Numbered from the stretch's first letter, positions 16,280 through 24,249 are shown. The stretch: DNA of 34,549 bases from an uncultured Clostridia bacterium (GCA_944362695.1 CALVTQ010000171.1:1-34549), one strand, 5' to 3'. The notes: generated by a model from the letters alone, not told the origin. Translations and numbers: made by a program.

Positions 16280-17812
16280 ATGCTGGCGAGTGTGAACAGC
16301 CTGGGCCTGACGGGCATCGACGGCTATGTGGTGACGGTCGAGGCCTTCAGCACGGACGGCATGCCGATGTTCGAGATCGTGGGCCTGCCGGATGCGTCGG
16401 TCAAGGAGAGCCGCGAGCGCGTGCGGGCGGCGATGGCGAGCTGTCAGCTGAGCTTCCCCGTGGCGCGGCTGACGGTCAATCTCGCGCCGGCCGATGTGCG
16501 CAAGGAAGGCCCGGCCTATGACCTGCCGATTGCGCTGGCGATATTGGCGAGCAGCGGCGTGCTCGACGCGGAGGCCATCGAGGGCATGGCGGCCGTGGGC
16601 GAGCTGTCGCTGTCGGGCGGGGTGGTCGGCGTGCGCGGCGCGCTGTCGATGGCGATTGCCGCGAGGCAGCAGGGCATGCGCGCGCTGATGCTCCCGGAGG
16701 AGAACGCGCGCGAGGCGGCCTGTGTCGAGGGCATCGACATCCTGCCGGTCAAGCATTTGAGCGAGGCGCTCGACCACATCCGCGGCAAGCGGACGATCAC
16801 ACCGGCGACGACCACGCCGTATGCGCAGATGCTGCGCGAGCGGACGCGGGTCAGCGATTTTGCGGACGTGCGCGGGCAGAAGAGCGCCAAGCGCGCGCTG
16901 GAAATCGCGGCGGCGGGCGGGCATAACGTGCTGATGATCGGCGCGCCGGGCAGCGGCAAGACGATGATGGCGCGATGCCTGCCGGGGATTCTGCCGGATA
17001 TGACGCTCGAGGAGGCGCTCGAGGCGACGCGCATCCACAGCGCGGCGGGACAGCTCAGCCCCAACAGCGGTCTGCTGCTGGAAAGGCCGTTCCGCTCGCC
17101 GCATCATACGGTGTCGGCGGTGGCGCTCGTCGGCGGCGGCAGCAAGGCAAAGCCGGGCGAGATCAGCCTCGCGCACCACGGCGTGCTGTTCCTCGATGAA
17201 CTGCCGGAATACGACCGCGCGGCGCTCGAGGCCATGCGCCAGCCGCTCGAGGACGGATTCGTCAGCGTCGTCCGTGTGAGCGCGCAGGCGAAATATCCGG
17301 CGCGGGCGATGCTTATCGCGGCGATGAACCCGTGTCCCTGCGGCAATTACGGCAGCAAGACGCAGAAATGCCGCTGCTCCCCGCGCGAGATCAAGCGCTA
17401 TCTGGGGCGCATCTCCGGCCCGCTGCTCGACCGCATCGACATACAGCTGGAGATCAACCCCGTGCCGGTCAAGGAGATCACGGCGGGCGAGGCGGAGGAG
17501 CCGTCGAGCGTCATCCGTGAGCGCGTGCAGGCGGCGAGAGCGCGGCAGCAGGCGCGATATAAAGAGGAAGGCATCACGTGCAACGCGGAGCTGACGGCGC
17601 GTCAGGTGACGCAGATCTGCAAGCTCGACAGCGGCACGCAGACGATCGTCGAGAAGGCGTGCGAGCGATACAATATGTCGATGCGCGCGCTGTCCCGCGT
17701 GCTCAAGGTGGCGCGGACGATCGCCGACCTCGAGGGCGCGCAGGACATCAGCCGGGCGCACGTGCTCGAGGCGCTGGCGTATCGCAACCTCGACGGGCAA
17801 TACTGGCAGTGA
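16280..17812 (+). CDS. comM: YifB/ComM family Mg-chelatase-like AAA+ ATPase
   Basis: 510 residues, the family's normal length. The N-terminal ChlI/Lon-like domain has FEIVGLPDASVKESRERV. The AAA+ core has Walker A GAPGSGKT (221-228) and Walker B GVLFLDELPEY, followed by SVVRVSAQAKYPA. A cysteine cluster NPCPCGNYGSKTQKCRCSP precedes the C-terminal lid domain with SMRALSRVLKVARTIADLEG. In competent bacteria ComM is a helicase that helps branch migration during natural transformation; in other bacteria it is often simply called YifB. The ribosome site GAGGGGGAG precedes ATG 16280. No competence genes are beside it. Confidence 0.96.
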   Translation: MLASVNSLGLTGIDGYVVTVEAFSTDGMPMFEIVGLPDASVKESRERVRAAMASCQLSFPVARLTVNLAPADVRKEGPAYDLPIALAILASSGVLDAEAIEGMAAVGELSLSGGVVGVRGALSMAIAARQQGMRALMLPEENAREAACVEGIDILPVKHLSEALDHIRGKRTITPATTTPYAQMLRERTRVSDFADVRGQKSAKRALEIAAAGGHNVLMIGAPGSGKTMMARCLPGILPDMTLEEALEATRIHSAAGQLSPNSGLLLERPFRSPHHTVSAVALVGGGSKAKPGEISLAHHGVLFLDELPEYDRAALEAMRQPLEDGFVSVVRVSAQAKYPARAMLIAAMNPCPCGNYGSKTQKCRCSPREIKRYLGRISGPLLDRIDIQLEINPVPVKEITAGEAEEPSSVIRERVQAARARQQARYKEEGITCNAELTARQVTQICKLDSGTQTIVEKACERYNMSMRALSRVLKVARTIADLEGAQDISRAHVLEALAYRNLDGQYWQ

Positions 17813-17841
17813 TTGCGCGCATGCGCGGGATGTGCTATAAT
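17813..17841 (+). promoter_or_regulatory. Extended -10 promoter upstream of the P-loop kinase gene
   Basis: TTGCGC (17813-17818), 17 bases, TATAAT (17836-17841) preceded by TGC. It begins directly at the comM stop codon. Confidence 0.7.
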
Positions 17842-17895
17842 CGGCATACTGCGCATGGGGCGCGGGCGAATACGGACGAAGGATTTTGCGGATAG

Positions 17896-18999
17896 ATGGA
17901 CGATTTTCACGGCGAGCGGGCCTTTTTGGCGCGGCAGATTGCGCAGTGGCCGCTGCTTGAGACGGACGACCTGATCAAGGCGTCGTATCAGGCGGCGCAC
18001 GGCTGCGGGCATTTCGTGCGCGACGAGGCCTCGGCACGCGACTATATCATCAAAGAAATGGCCGATGCGCAGGGCGATGCGCCGCTGGCCGAGCGGCTGG
18101 CGGGCGGGTTTTCGCGTGTGCATCTGGCGGCATACAGGCAAAGCGGGGCGAGTGCGGACACGCTGGCACGGCTGTTTGTTCTGACGGCGCAGCGGGGCGG
18201 CCACCCGGACGGCGATGTGAGGCTCAGCCGGGGGCTTGACGCGATCTGCGCGATGGCGGACGCGGGCGAGCTGCCGCAGACGTGCCGCGATGTGCATGCG
18301 CGCGTGGCGGCATACCGCGCGGCGGGCTGTCCCGCGACGCACCACAGCGAGGGCTTCCGGCGGGCATATCACCCGGCGTATCGCGTGATCCGCTCGGATT
18401 GGGCGGCTGTTCTGCCGATGCTCTCGCGGATTGACGGGCTGATGCGCGAAAAGGAGCGCGTGCTCGTGGCCATCGACGGAGGCAGCGCGAGCGGAAAGAC
18501 GACGCTCGCGGGCGTGCTCGCCGATGTCTACGGCGCGACGGTCGTGCATATGGACGACTTCTTTTTGCAGCCGCACCAGCGCACGGCGGAGCGATTCGCT
18601 GAGCCGGGCGGCAATGTGGACAGAGAGCGGTTCGCCAAAGAGGTGCTCGGGCCGATGCGCCGGGGCGAAAGTTTTGCGTACAGGCCGTATGATTGCCATG
18701 CGCAGACGATCACGCCGGGCAGGACGATTGCACCGGGGAAGCTCTGCGTCGTCGAGGGCGCGTACAGCCTGCATCCCGAGATGGCGGACGCATATGATCT
18801 CAAGGTGTTCATGCGCATCGACGAGGCGGGCCAGCGCGCGCGCATCCTCAAGCGGAACGGCGAGGCCATGCTCGCGCGGTTTGTGCGGGAGTGGATTCCG
18901 CTGGAAAACGCGTATTTTGATAAAACGGACATCCTGCACCGCTGCGATATGCGCCTGCATGTCGATCCCGAGGGCGGGCATTGCACATGGGAGGCGTAA
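17896..18999 (+). CDS. Uridine kinase-like P-loop protein with an uncharacterised N-terminal domain
   Basis: 367 residues. The C-terminal part (about 188-367) is a uridine kinase/phosphoribulokinase-type P-loop domain. It has Walker A GGSASGKTT (195-203), then VVHMDDFF, which supplies the acidic substrate-binding pair, then KLCVVEGAYSLHPEM and a lid segment RILKRNGEAML. Residues 1 to about 165 are not part of that family and contain the His-rich stretches YQAAHGCGHFV and ATHHSEGFRRAYHPAYR. The N-terminal region looks like a separate domain of unknown role. The kinase substrate is unknown. The start at ATG 17896 has only a weak GGAT-type site. DUF3842 follows after one base. Confidence 0.88.
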   Translation: MDDFHGERAFLARQIAQWPLLETDDLIKASYQAAHGCGHFVRDEASARDYIIKEMADAQGDAPLAERLAGGFSRVHLAAYRQSGASADTLARLFVLTAQRGGHPDGDVRLSRGLDAICAMADAGELPQTCRDVHARVAAYRAAGCPATHHSEGFRRAYHPAYRVIRSDWAAVLPMLSRIDGLMREKERVLVAIDGGSASGKTTLAGVLADVYGATVVHMDDFFLQPHQRTAERFAEPGGNVDRERFAKEVLGPMRRGESFAYRPYDCHAQTITPGRTIAPGKLCVVEGAYSLHPEMADAYDLKVFMRIDEAGQRARILKRNGEAMLARFVREWIPLENAYFDKTDILHRCDMRLHVDPEGGHCTWEA

Positions 19000-19000
19000 G

Positions 19001-19423
19001 ATGAAGATTGTGGTGATCGACGGGCAGGGCGGCCGGATGGGCAGCCTGCTGATCGAGGGCATGCGCGAGGCGAAGATCGACGCGGATATCACGGCCATCG
19101 GCACGAACGTGTTGGCGACGAGCGCGATGCTCAAGGCGGGCGCGGATCGCGGCGCGACGGGCGAGAACCCGGTGATCGTGGCCTGCCGCAGCGCGCAGGT
19201 GATCGTCGGGCCGATCGGCATCCTGTCGGCGGATTCGCTGCTGGGCGAGGTGACGCCGAACATGGCTGTCGCCGTGGGAAGAAGCGACGCGGTGAAGCTG
19301 CTCCTGCCGGTCAACCAATGCAAAAACATCATCGTGGGCACGCAGCAGCTGACGCTGACGCAGCTCATCACGCAGGCTGTCGCGCAGATTCGCGCGCTGT
19401 GCGAGGGCGGGCTGACTGACTAA
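19001..19423 (+). CDS. DUF3842 family protein
   Basis: 140-residue cytosolic protein opening MKIVVIDGQGGRMGSLL, a Rossmann-like glycine loop, with a conserved-looking VIVGPIGIL segment in the middle and LPVNQCKN near the end. This fits the DUF3842 family of clostridia, whose function is not known. GGAGG lies 8 bases before the ATG and inside the previous gene, and the gap is one base, so it is translated with the kinase-like gene. Confidence 0.88.
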   Translation: MKIVVIDGQGGRMGSLLIEGMREAKIDADITAIGTNVLATSAMLKAGADRGATGENPVIVACRSAQVIVGPIGILSADSLLGEVTPNMAVAVGRSDAVKLLLPVNQCKNIIVGTQQLTLTQLITQAVAQIRALCEGGLTD

Positions 19424-19539
19424 TTCGCCATAACCGCCCGGCCAAGCCGGGGATTATGATAGATTCCATTTCCACAATCGCGCCAGGAAGGCGCTTCTCC
19501 CGTTCAAGACGTGGCAAATATGAAAGGGAGAATGTAACC
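19424..19539 (+). promoter_or_regulatory. Structured leader before the ECF S-component gene
   Basis: Two hairpins are visible: CCCGGC-CAA-GCCGGG (19437-19451) and GCGCC-AGGAA-GGCGC (19480-19494). The first lacks a T-run and so is not a normal terminator. ECF vitamin transporters are often under riboswitches, but no known class was recognised here. No convincing promoter was found. Confidence 0.4.
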
Positions 19540-20148
19540 ATGAACAATCGTAAACCCAATGTCCTCAAGCTCTGCCTGGGCGCGCTGTGCCTGGCACTGT
19601 GCCTGGTGCTGCCGTTTCTGACCGGCCAGATCCCGCAGATCGGAAGCGCGCTGAGCCCGATGCACATCCCGGTGCTGCTGTGCGGCTTCATCTGCGGCCC
19701 GGTGTACGCGGGCGCGGTGGGCGCGGTGGCGCCGCTGCTGCGCAACGTGCTGTTCGGCATGCCGCCGCTGTTCCCGACGTGCGTTGCGATGTGCTTTGAG
19801 CTCGCGGCCTACGGCATCATCAGCGGCCTCGTGTACGCGAAGATGAAGGGCAGCAAGCCGGGCATCTATGTCGCGCTGATCGTGGCGATGCTCGGCGGGC
19901 GCGTCGTGTGGGGCATCGTGCAGATGCTGCTGCTGATGGGCAGCGATTCGCCGTTCACGTGGGCGGCGTTCATGTCCGGCGCGTTCATCAACGCCGTGCC
20001 GGGCATCATCGTGCATATCGTGCTGATCCCGCTGCTGGTCATGGCGCTGGAAAAGGCGATGCCGCAGCTGCGGGCGAAGGACAAAAGCGCTGGCAAGCGG
20101 CGCGAAGCAAAACCTGACGCCGCCGGCGCGCTGAACACCGACAAATAA
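19540..20148 (+). CDS. ECF transporter S component (vitamin/cofactor uptake)
   Basis: 202 residues, about six membrane helices, with a charged C-terminal tail (KDKSAGKRREAK). The segment LSPMHIPVLLCGFICGP followed by VGAVAPLLRNVLFGMPP is characteristic of ECF substrate-capture subunits. These bind a vitamin or related compound and work with a shared EcfA/A'/T module, which is not in the window. The substrate cannot be assigned safely; a pantothenate-type S subunit is one possibility. AAAGGGAG precedes ATG 19540 by 10 bases. Confidence 0.85.
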   Translation: MNNRKPNVLKLCLGALCLALCLVLPFLTGQIPQIGSALSPMHIPVLLCGFICGPVYAGAVGAVAPLLRNVLFGMPPLFPTCVAMCFELAAYGIISGLVYAKMKGSKPGIYVALIVAMLGGRVVWGIVQMLLLMGSDSPFTWAAFMSGAFINAVPGIIVHIVLIPLLVMALEKAMPQLRAKDKSAGKRREAKPDAAGALNTDK

Positions 20149-20180
20149 AACCTAACCCACAATAATGCAAACAAAAAGAA

Positions 20181-20205
20181 CGCCTTCCTCCCAAGGGGGA
20201 GGGCG
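20181..20205 (+). other. Hairpin between the ECF and esterase genes
   Basis: CGCCTTCCTCC pairs with GGGGGAGGGCG (11 pairs including three G-T) around a CAA loop. No T-run follows on the plus strand; on the minus strand it is followed by TTCTTTTTG. It could be a processing or stability element in a transcript that continues into the esterase gene. Confidence 0.45.
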
Positions 20206-20231
20206 CTCATGTCAAAAGGGGAGAAAAAGCG

Positions 20232-21014
20232 ATGGTCATCAAGCGGGACGTGCTGTTTGACCCGGCGGGCAAAATGCGCACGCTGCATATCTGGCTGCCG
20301 GACAATTATTACGAGAGCGACGAGCGCTATCCGGTGATGTATTTCTTCGACGGGCACAACCTGTTTTCCGACGCGGACGCCACATACGGCAAGAGCTGGG
20401 GCCTGGCGGATTTCCTCGCGGGATGGGAAAAGCCGATGATCGTCGTGGGCATCGAATGCAGCCACGAGGGCAACATGCGGCTGGTCGAGTACTGCCCGTA
20501 TCACGTGAAAAGCGGGTTTTTGGGCGAGATCGACGGCACGGGCGCGGCGACGCTTAACTGGATGGCGCACACGCTCAAGCCGATGATCGACAGAGAATAC
20601 CGCACGTACAGCTTCCGCGAGGCGACGGGCATCGCCGGATCGAGCATGGGCGGGCTGATGAGCGTATACGGCGTGATCCGCCACAACGACGTGTTCTCCA
20701 AGGCGGGCTGTCTGTCGAGTTCGATCTCGATCTGCATGCGCGAGCTGCACGCCGGGCTCGGGCGCGCGGACATCAGCCCCGACACGCGCGTGTACCTGTC
20801 CTGGGGCACGCAGGAGGGCGGGCGCAGCAAGACCGGCGAGAGCTACATGCTGCGCACGAACCGGGCGATGGCCGGGTATTTCGGCGAGCGCGGCGCGATG
20901 ACGGCGCTGTATGAGCAGAAGGACGGACGGCACTGCGAGGCCGATTGGGAGAAGCAGGTGCCCGCGTTCATGGATTTCCTCTGGCGCGACAGGCCCGTGC
21001 CGGATGCGCTGTAA
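20232..21014 (+). CDS. Alpha/beta-hydrolase esterase (Fes/esterase D-like family)
   Basis: 260 residues, cytosolic. The fold is seen from YPVMYFFDGHNLF (strand and oxyanion region) to the nucleophile elbow GSSMGG (Ser138 in G136-S-S-M-G140) and the catalytic His in DGRHCEADW (H234). YLSWGTQEGG before it fits the strand that carries the acid residue. The family includes enterochelin esterases and acyl esterases for carbohydrates; the substrate is not visible. The ribosome site AGGGGAG precedes ATG 20232. A terminator follows 8 bases after the stop. Confidence 0.9.
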   Translation: MVIKRDVLFDPAGKMRTLHIWLPDNYYESDERYPVMYFFDGHNLFSDADATYGKSWGLADFLAGWEKPMIVVGIECSHEGNMRLVEYCPYHVKSGFLGEIDGTGAATLNWMAHTLKPMIDREYRTYSFREATGIAGSSMGGLMSVYGVIRHNDVFSKAGCLSSSISICMRELHAGLGRADISPDTRVYLSWGTQEGGRSKTGESYMLRTNRAMAGYFGERGAMTALYEQKDGRHCEADWEKQVPAFMDFLWRDRPVPDAL

Positions 21015-21022
21015 ACAAAACG

Positions 21023-21052
21023 AAAGCGGATGCTGCATGGCGTCCGCTTTTT
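21023..21052 (+). terminator. Terminator of the esterase gene
   Basis: AAAGCGGATGC pairs with GCGTCCGCTTT and the arm runs into TTTTT. Confidence 0.88.
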
Positions 21053-21086
21053 GTATGCCGCGAAGGACGCGGTTTTGTGCAATGTA

Positions 21087-21121
21087 CAAAAAAGGGGCGG
21101 ACGCCGGGGAAAGCGTCCGCC
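21087..21121 (-). terminator. Minus-strand terminator of the 55-residue gene
   Basis: A perfect 9-base stem GGCGGACGC / GCGTCCGCC (21096-21104 and 21113-21121) is bordered on the left by six A bases (21088-21093). Read on the minus strand it gives a hairpin followed by CCTTTTTT. Confidence 0.85.
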
Positions 21122-21157
21122 TTGATATGGGGAAATAGGGATGATATGGACGAAAAA

Positions 21158-21325
21158 TCAGATGCTGCGCAGCTGGCTCATCGGCGTATGGGCCGTGGAA
21201 TCCATCTGATACTCGTAGCGCAGATAGGAATTGATGTCCGAAGCGGCGTCGCGCTGGGCGTCAAACATGGAAATGACCTTGATAGCAAGGATCAGGGCGA
21301 CAAGAACAAAAAGAACAGTAATCAT
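21158..21325 (-). CDS. 55-residue single-helix membrane protein
   Basis: A hydrophobic helix of about 18 residues begins at residue 2 (ITVLFVLVALILAIKVISMF). A polar C-terminus of about 35 residues (DAQRDAASDINSYLRYEYQM) follows. No family was recognised. It is supported as a real gene by GAGAGG 9 bases before ATG 21325, an extended -10 promoter 76 bases upstream, and a perfect minus-strand terminator 37 bases after the stop. It is monocistronic. A role as a small membrane regulator is conceivable but unproven. Confidence 0.78.
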   Translation of the reverse strand: MITVLFVLVALILAIKVISMFDAQRDAASDINSYLRYEYQMDSTAHTPMSQLRSI

Positions 21326-21400
21326 GATTGCTGCCTCTCTTTCACAAAAATGAAGGAATTTGATTGAACCGGCAGGCTTGCCGATCGCTTTCGTGTGAGC

Positions 21401-21406
21401 ATTATA
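21401..21406 (-). promoter_or_regulatory. Extended -10 promoter of the 55-residue gene
   Basis: The minus strand reads TGC-TATAAT. The -35 region 17 bases upstream is poor, which is usual for extended -10 promoters. Confidence 0.65.
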
Positions 21407-21675
21407 GCACGAAAAAATCCAAAAGTACACTGTATTTTCCTAAAATATAAAGAAAAATTCGGAGAAGACCAAAAATGCAGCGCGGGGGAGCGCATGGCCG
21501 CGATGTGCAAAAATTCTGCATGATGTGCGAAAAATTCCTGCAAATCGACGCGCGATGGCGATGAGAGAATAATGATCGGTCAAGTGGCGCGGCACAAAAA
21601 TTGTAAAATATACAAAACGAAAGGCATATAAAGCGGTGAAACGCGCGCAAATTGATGCACAATGCGGGTTTTCCG

Positions 21676-21704
21676 TTTACGCATGGCGCAAAATGTGTTA
21701 TGAT
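21676..21704 (+). promoter_or_regulatory. Promoter of the membrane protein-recO-sirtuin operon
   Basis: TTTACG (21676-21681), 17 bases, TATGAT (21699-21704). Transcription should start near 21711, just before the ribosome site. Confidence 0.6.
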
Positions 21705-21729
21705 GCAAGAAGAAGGGAGCGAAAGACGA

Positions 21730-22569
21730 ATGGGCAAGGCTGGAAAAAAGCTCAAGGATAAGGTTCCTTATTATACGAACCACGCGACGCTGACGGTGTA
21801 TCTGGTGCTGCGCGCGCTGGTGATTCTGGTGCTGGTGCGCTCGGCGCTGCGCCGTGACTTTGAGAGCGTATTCATCTGCGTGCTGACGTTGGTGCTGATG
21901 ATCGTGCCGAGCGTGTTCGCGCGCAAGCTCAAGATCGAGCTGCCCGGCACGCTGGAGATCATCGTGCTGTTGTTCATCTTCGCGGCGGAGATCCTCGGCG
22001 AGATCAACAGCTTCTACATCCGCGTGCCGAATTGGGACACGGTGCTCCATACGCTCAACGGCTTTCTATGCGCGGCCATCGGCTTTGCGCTGGTCGATAT
22101 GCTCAACCGGAGCGACCGGTTCTCCTTCAAGCTCTCGCCGATCTATCTGGCAATCGTGGCGTTCTGTTTCTCGATGACGGTCGGCGTGCTCTGGGAGTTC
22201 TTTGAATACATCGGCGACATGCTCGTGGGCACGGACATGCAGAAGGACACGATCATCAATGCGATCTGCACCGTGGAGCTCGACCCGACGAGATCGAATA
22301 AGGTGGACAGGCTTGCGAACATCACGGATGTCATTCTCGTGCACGGCGACGGCACGCAGACCGCGCTCGGACTGGGCGGGTATCTGGATATCGGCCTGCA
22401 TGACACGATGAAGGACCTGATGGTCAATTTCGTCGGCGCGGTCGTGTTCTCGATCATCGGCTTCTTCTACGTCAAGCAGAAGGGCAAGGGCAGCTTCGCG
22501 GCGCGGTTCATCCCGCGGGTGCGGCGGTTTTTGGACGAGCGCGACGAGCAGAGCGGCGGGGAGGCGTGA
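21730..22569 (+). CDS. DUF2238-like multi-pass membrane protein
   Basis: 279 residues with about seven hydrophobic helices. The central motif DTVLHTLNGFLCAAIGFALVD and the later WEFFEYIGDML resemble the DUF2238/YjdF-type membrane family, with a His in one helix and Glu residues in another; the function is unknown. The C-terminal tail is basic and cytosolic. The ATG at 21730 is chosen because AAGGGAG lies 10 bases upstream; an in-frame ATG at 21703 overlaps the -10 box. recO starts 3 bases after the stop. Confidence 0.82.
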   Translation: MGKAGKKLKDKVPYYTNHATLTVYLVLRALVILVLVRSALRRDFESVFICVLTLVLMIVPSVFARKLKIELPGTLEIIVLLFIFAAEILGEINSFYIRVPNWDTVLHTLNGFLCAAIGFALVDMLNRSDRFSFKLSPIYLAIVAFCFSMTVGVLWEFFEYIGDMLVGTDMQKDTIINAICTVELDPTRSNKVDRLANITDVILVHGDGTQTALGLGGYLDIGLHDTMKDLMVNFVGAVVFSIIGFFYVKQKGKGSFAARFIPRVRRFLDERDEQSGGEA

Positions 22570-22572
22570 CAG

Positions 22573-23310
22573 TTGGCGCAGCTTACAACGAACGCGATCG
22601 TGCTGCGGCGCGCCGATTACCGCGAGAACGACAGGATGCTGACGCTGTTTTCGCCGACGCTCGGGCGGCTGGACGTCATCAGCCGGGGATGCAGGCGGCA
22701 GAAGAGCCCGCTGATGGCGGCGAGCGAGGTCTTCTGCGCGGGCGAGTACGTGCTCTATCAGGCGGGAGAGCGGATGACGCTGGTGTCCTGCCAGGTGACG
22801 GACTCGTATTACGGGCTGCGCGCGGACTATGAGCGGCTGGCGCATGGTATGTACTGCCTGGAGCTGTGCGGCGCGTCGATCCAGCCGATGCAGGAAAACG
22901 AGCGGCTGTTCCTGCTGCTGCTGCGCACGCTGGCGCACCTTTGCTATGGCAAGGAGCCGCCGCGGCGCGTGTCGGCGGTGTTCGTGATGGGGTTGGTGTC
23001 GCTGCTGGGCTTCCGGCCGCAGGTGGGGCGATGCGCCAAGTGCAGAAAGCCCATCGACCCGGCGGCGGGCGGCGAATACGCCGCGTTTTTCAGCCCGGAG
23101 CAGGGCGGCGTGCTGTGCAATGAATGTGGCGAGGGCGAGAAATGCCGCCTGACGCCGCAGGACATATGGTATCTGCAAGGCATCATGCGAAAGGGGCTTG
23201 ACTCGCTGGAGGACGACGGCGAATGTCCGGACGCGCTGTTTGACGCGCTGCGCCAAATGGCCGAGGACAGGCTCGAGACGACGATCCGCTCCGGGCGGAT
23301 GCTGCCGTAA
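22573..23310 (+). CDS. recO: DNA repair protein RecO
   Basis: 245 residues, the normal length. The N-terminal OB-fold is seen in TTNAIVLRRADYRENDRML. A helical middle region is followed by a zinc site C154-x2-C157 and C182-x2-C185, within RCAKCRKPIDP and VLCNECG. RecO loads RecA on single-stranded DNA together with RecR in the RecF pathway. The start is TTG at 22573, with GGGGAGG 8 bases upstream; no ATG fits the OB-fold start. It sits in an operon with the preceding membrane protein and the sirtuin. Confidence 0.95.
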   Translation: MAQLTTNAIVLRRADYRENDRMLTLFSPTLGRLDVISRGCRRQKSPLMAASEVFCAGEYVLYQAGERMTLVSCQVTDSYYGLRADYERLAHGMYCLELCGASIQPMQENERLFLLLLRTLAHLCYGKEPPRRVSAVFVMGLVSLLGFRPQVGRCAKCRKPIDPAAGGEYAAFFSPEQGGVLCNECGEGEKCRLTPQDIWYLQGIMRKGLDSLEDDGECPDALFDALRQMAEDRLETTIRSGRMLP

Positions 23311-23324
23311 AAAGGAGGATGCAC

Positions 23325-24050
23325 ATGGACGAGACGAAGCTTGCGACGCTGCAAAGCTGGGTGCGCGAGGCGAAGCGGATCGTGTTTTTCGGCGGGGCGG
23401 GCGTCTCCACCGAGAGCGGGATACCGGACTTCCGCGGCGTGGATGGGCTGTACAATCAGCAGTTTGACTACCCGCCGGAGACGATCATCTCCCATTCGTT
23501 TTGCACGCGCCATCACGACGTGTTCTACAGATTCTACACCACGCGCATGCTGTTCCCCGATGCCAAGCCCAACATCGCGCACGAGAAGCTGGCTGCTTGG
23601 GAGCGCGAGGGGAAGCTGCTGGCCGTTGTGACGCAGAATATCGACGGGCTGCACCAGATGGCGGGGAGCAAAAACGTATTCGAGCTGCACGGCAGCGTGC
23701 ACAGGAGCTACTGCCAGAAATGCCGCGCGGGATACGACCTTGCGCAGTTCCTCGCGCTGGGCGAGCCGTGCAAATGCCCGGTCTGCGGCGGGCGCGTGAA
23801 GCCGGACGTCGTGCTCTACGAGGAGGGGCTCGACCCGGATACGATCAGCGGCGCGGTCGATGCCATCCGGCGCGCGGATCTGCTGATCGTGGCAGGCACG
23901 TCGCTGACGGTTTACCCGGCGGCGGCGTTCCTCGACGAATACCGGGGCCACAGGCTCGTGCTCATCAACAAGACGCCAACGCCGCGCGACAACATCGCTG
24001 ATCTCGTGCTGCACGAGGGGCTCGGCGACGTGTTTGCCCGCCTGCCGTGA
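23325..24050 (+). CDS. cobB: Sirtuin, NAD-dependent protein deacylase
   Basis: 241 residues. The NAD-binding segment is FFGGAGVSTESGIPDFR (21-37). TQNIDGLHQMAGS (103-115) holds the nicotinamide-pocket residues, and H122 in ELHGSVH is the catalytic base. Zinc is held by C130, C133, C151 and C154. The later GTSLTVYPAA is the usual ribose-binding stretch. Sirtuins remove acyl groups from lysines using NAD. ATG 23325 has AAAGGAGG 7 bases upstream, better placed than ATG 23319. It is the last gene of its operon. Confidence 0.94.
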   Translation: MDETKLATLQSWVREAKRIVFFGGAGVSTESGIPDFRGVDGLYNQQFDYPPETIISHSFCTRHHDVFYRFYTTRMLFPDAKPNIAHEKLAAWEREGKLLAVVTQNIDGLHQMAGSKNVFELHGSVHRSYCQKCRAGYDLAQFLALGEPCKCPVCGGRVKPDVVLYEEGLDPDTISGAVDAIRRADLLIVAGTSLTVYPAAAFLDEYRGHRLVLINKTPTPRDNIADLVLHEGLGDVFARLP

Positions 24051-24206
24051 CGCCTTCAATTGCATACAATGAAGTCTGACTTTCTTTGACTAATTTTCAC
24101 AAAAATCAGAGAAGGTCAGACTTATTTTATATATTTCAATATCGAATAACACAGCAATATCAAGACTTTGTGTTCTAAAATAGATCAATAATGGTCAAAT
24201 ATCAAA
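24051..24206. other. AT-rich intergenic island with a long inverted repeat
   Basis: An 18-pair hairpin (two G-T) is formed by 24072-24089 and 24106-24123 around a 16-base loop, and ATTTTATATATTT follows. It can end the recO-sirtuin transcript. The whole stretch is much poorer in GC than its surroundings, so it may also be imported or a remnant of a small mobile element. Confidence 0.6.
24072..24123 (+). terminator. Long AT-rich stem-loop, probable terminator of the sirtuin operon
   Basis: The outer arms AAGTCTGAC / GTCAGACTT are perfect. The inner arms TTTCTTTGA / TCAGAGAAG pair with two G-T pairs. A T-rich tail follows. Confidence 0.65.
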
Positions 24207-24233
24207 TTAGCACTCTATGCTTGACAGTGCTAA
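24207..24233 (+). promoter_or_regulatory. CIRCE element (HrcA operator)
   Basis: TTAGCACTC-N9-CAGTGCTAA matches the consensus TTAGCACTC-N9-GAGTGCTAA at 17 of 18 positions. It overlaps the -35 box of the Hsp20 promoter, so HrcA would block transcription until heat shock. Confidence 0.93.
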
Positions 24234-24249
24234 AAGGCTATGCTATAAT
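24221..24249 (+). promoter_or_regulatory. Promoter of the Hsp20 gene
   Basis: A perfect TTGACA (24221-24226), 17 bases, and perfect TATAAT (24244-24249) preceded by TGC. This is the strongest promoter in the window, held down by the overlapping CIRCE. Confidence 0.93.

Larger units (their letters stand above)
21326..21729. other. 404-base AT-rich divergent region
   Basis: No gene is seen. It holds the minus-strand promoter at about 21406 and the plus-strand promoter at 21676-21704. The part 21420-21660 is distinctly AT-rich for this window. It includes a tandem pair of similar 20-21-base units, GATGTGCAAAAATTCTGCAT (21502-21521) and GATGTGCGAAAAATTCCTGC (from 21522). Confidence 0.6.
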
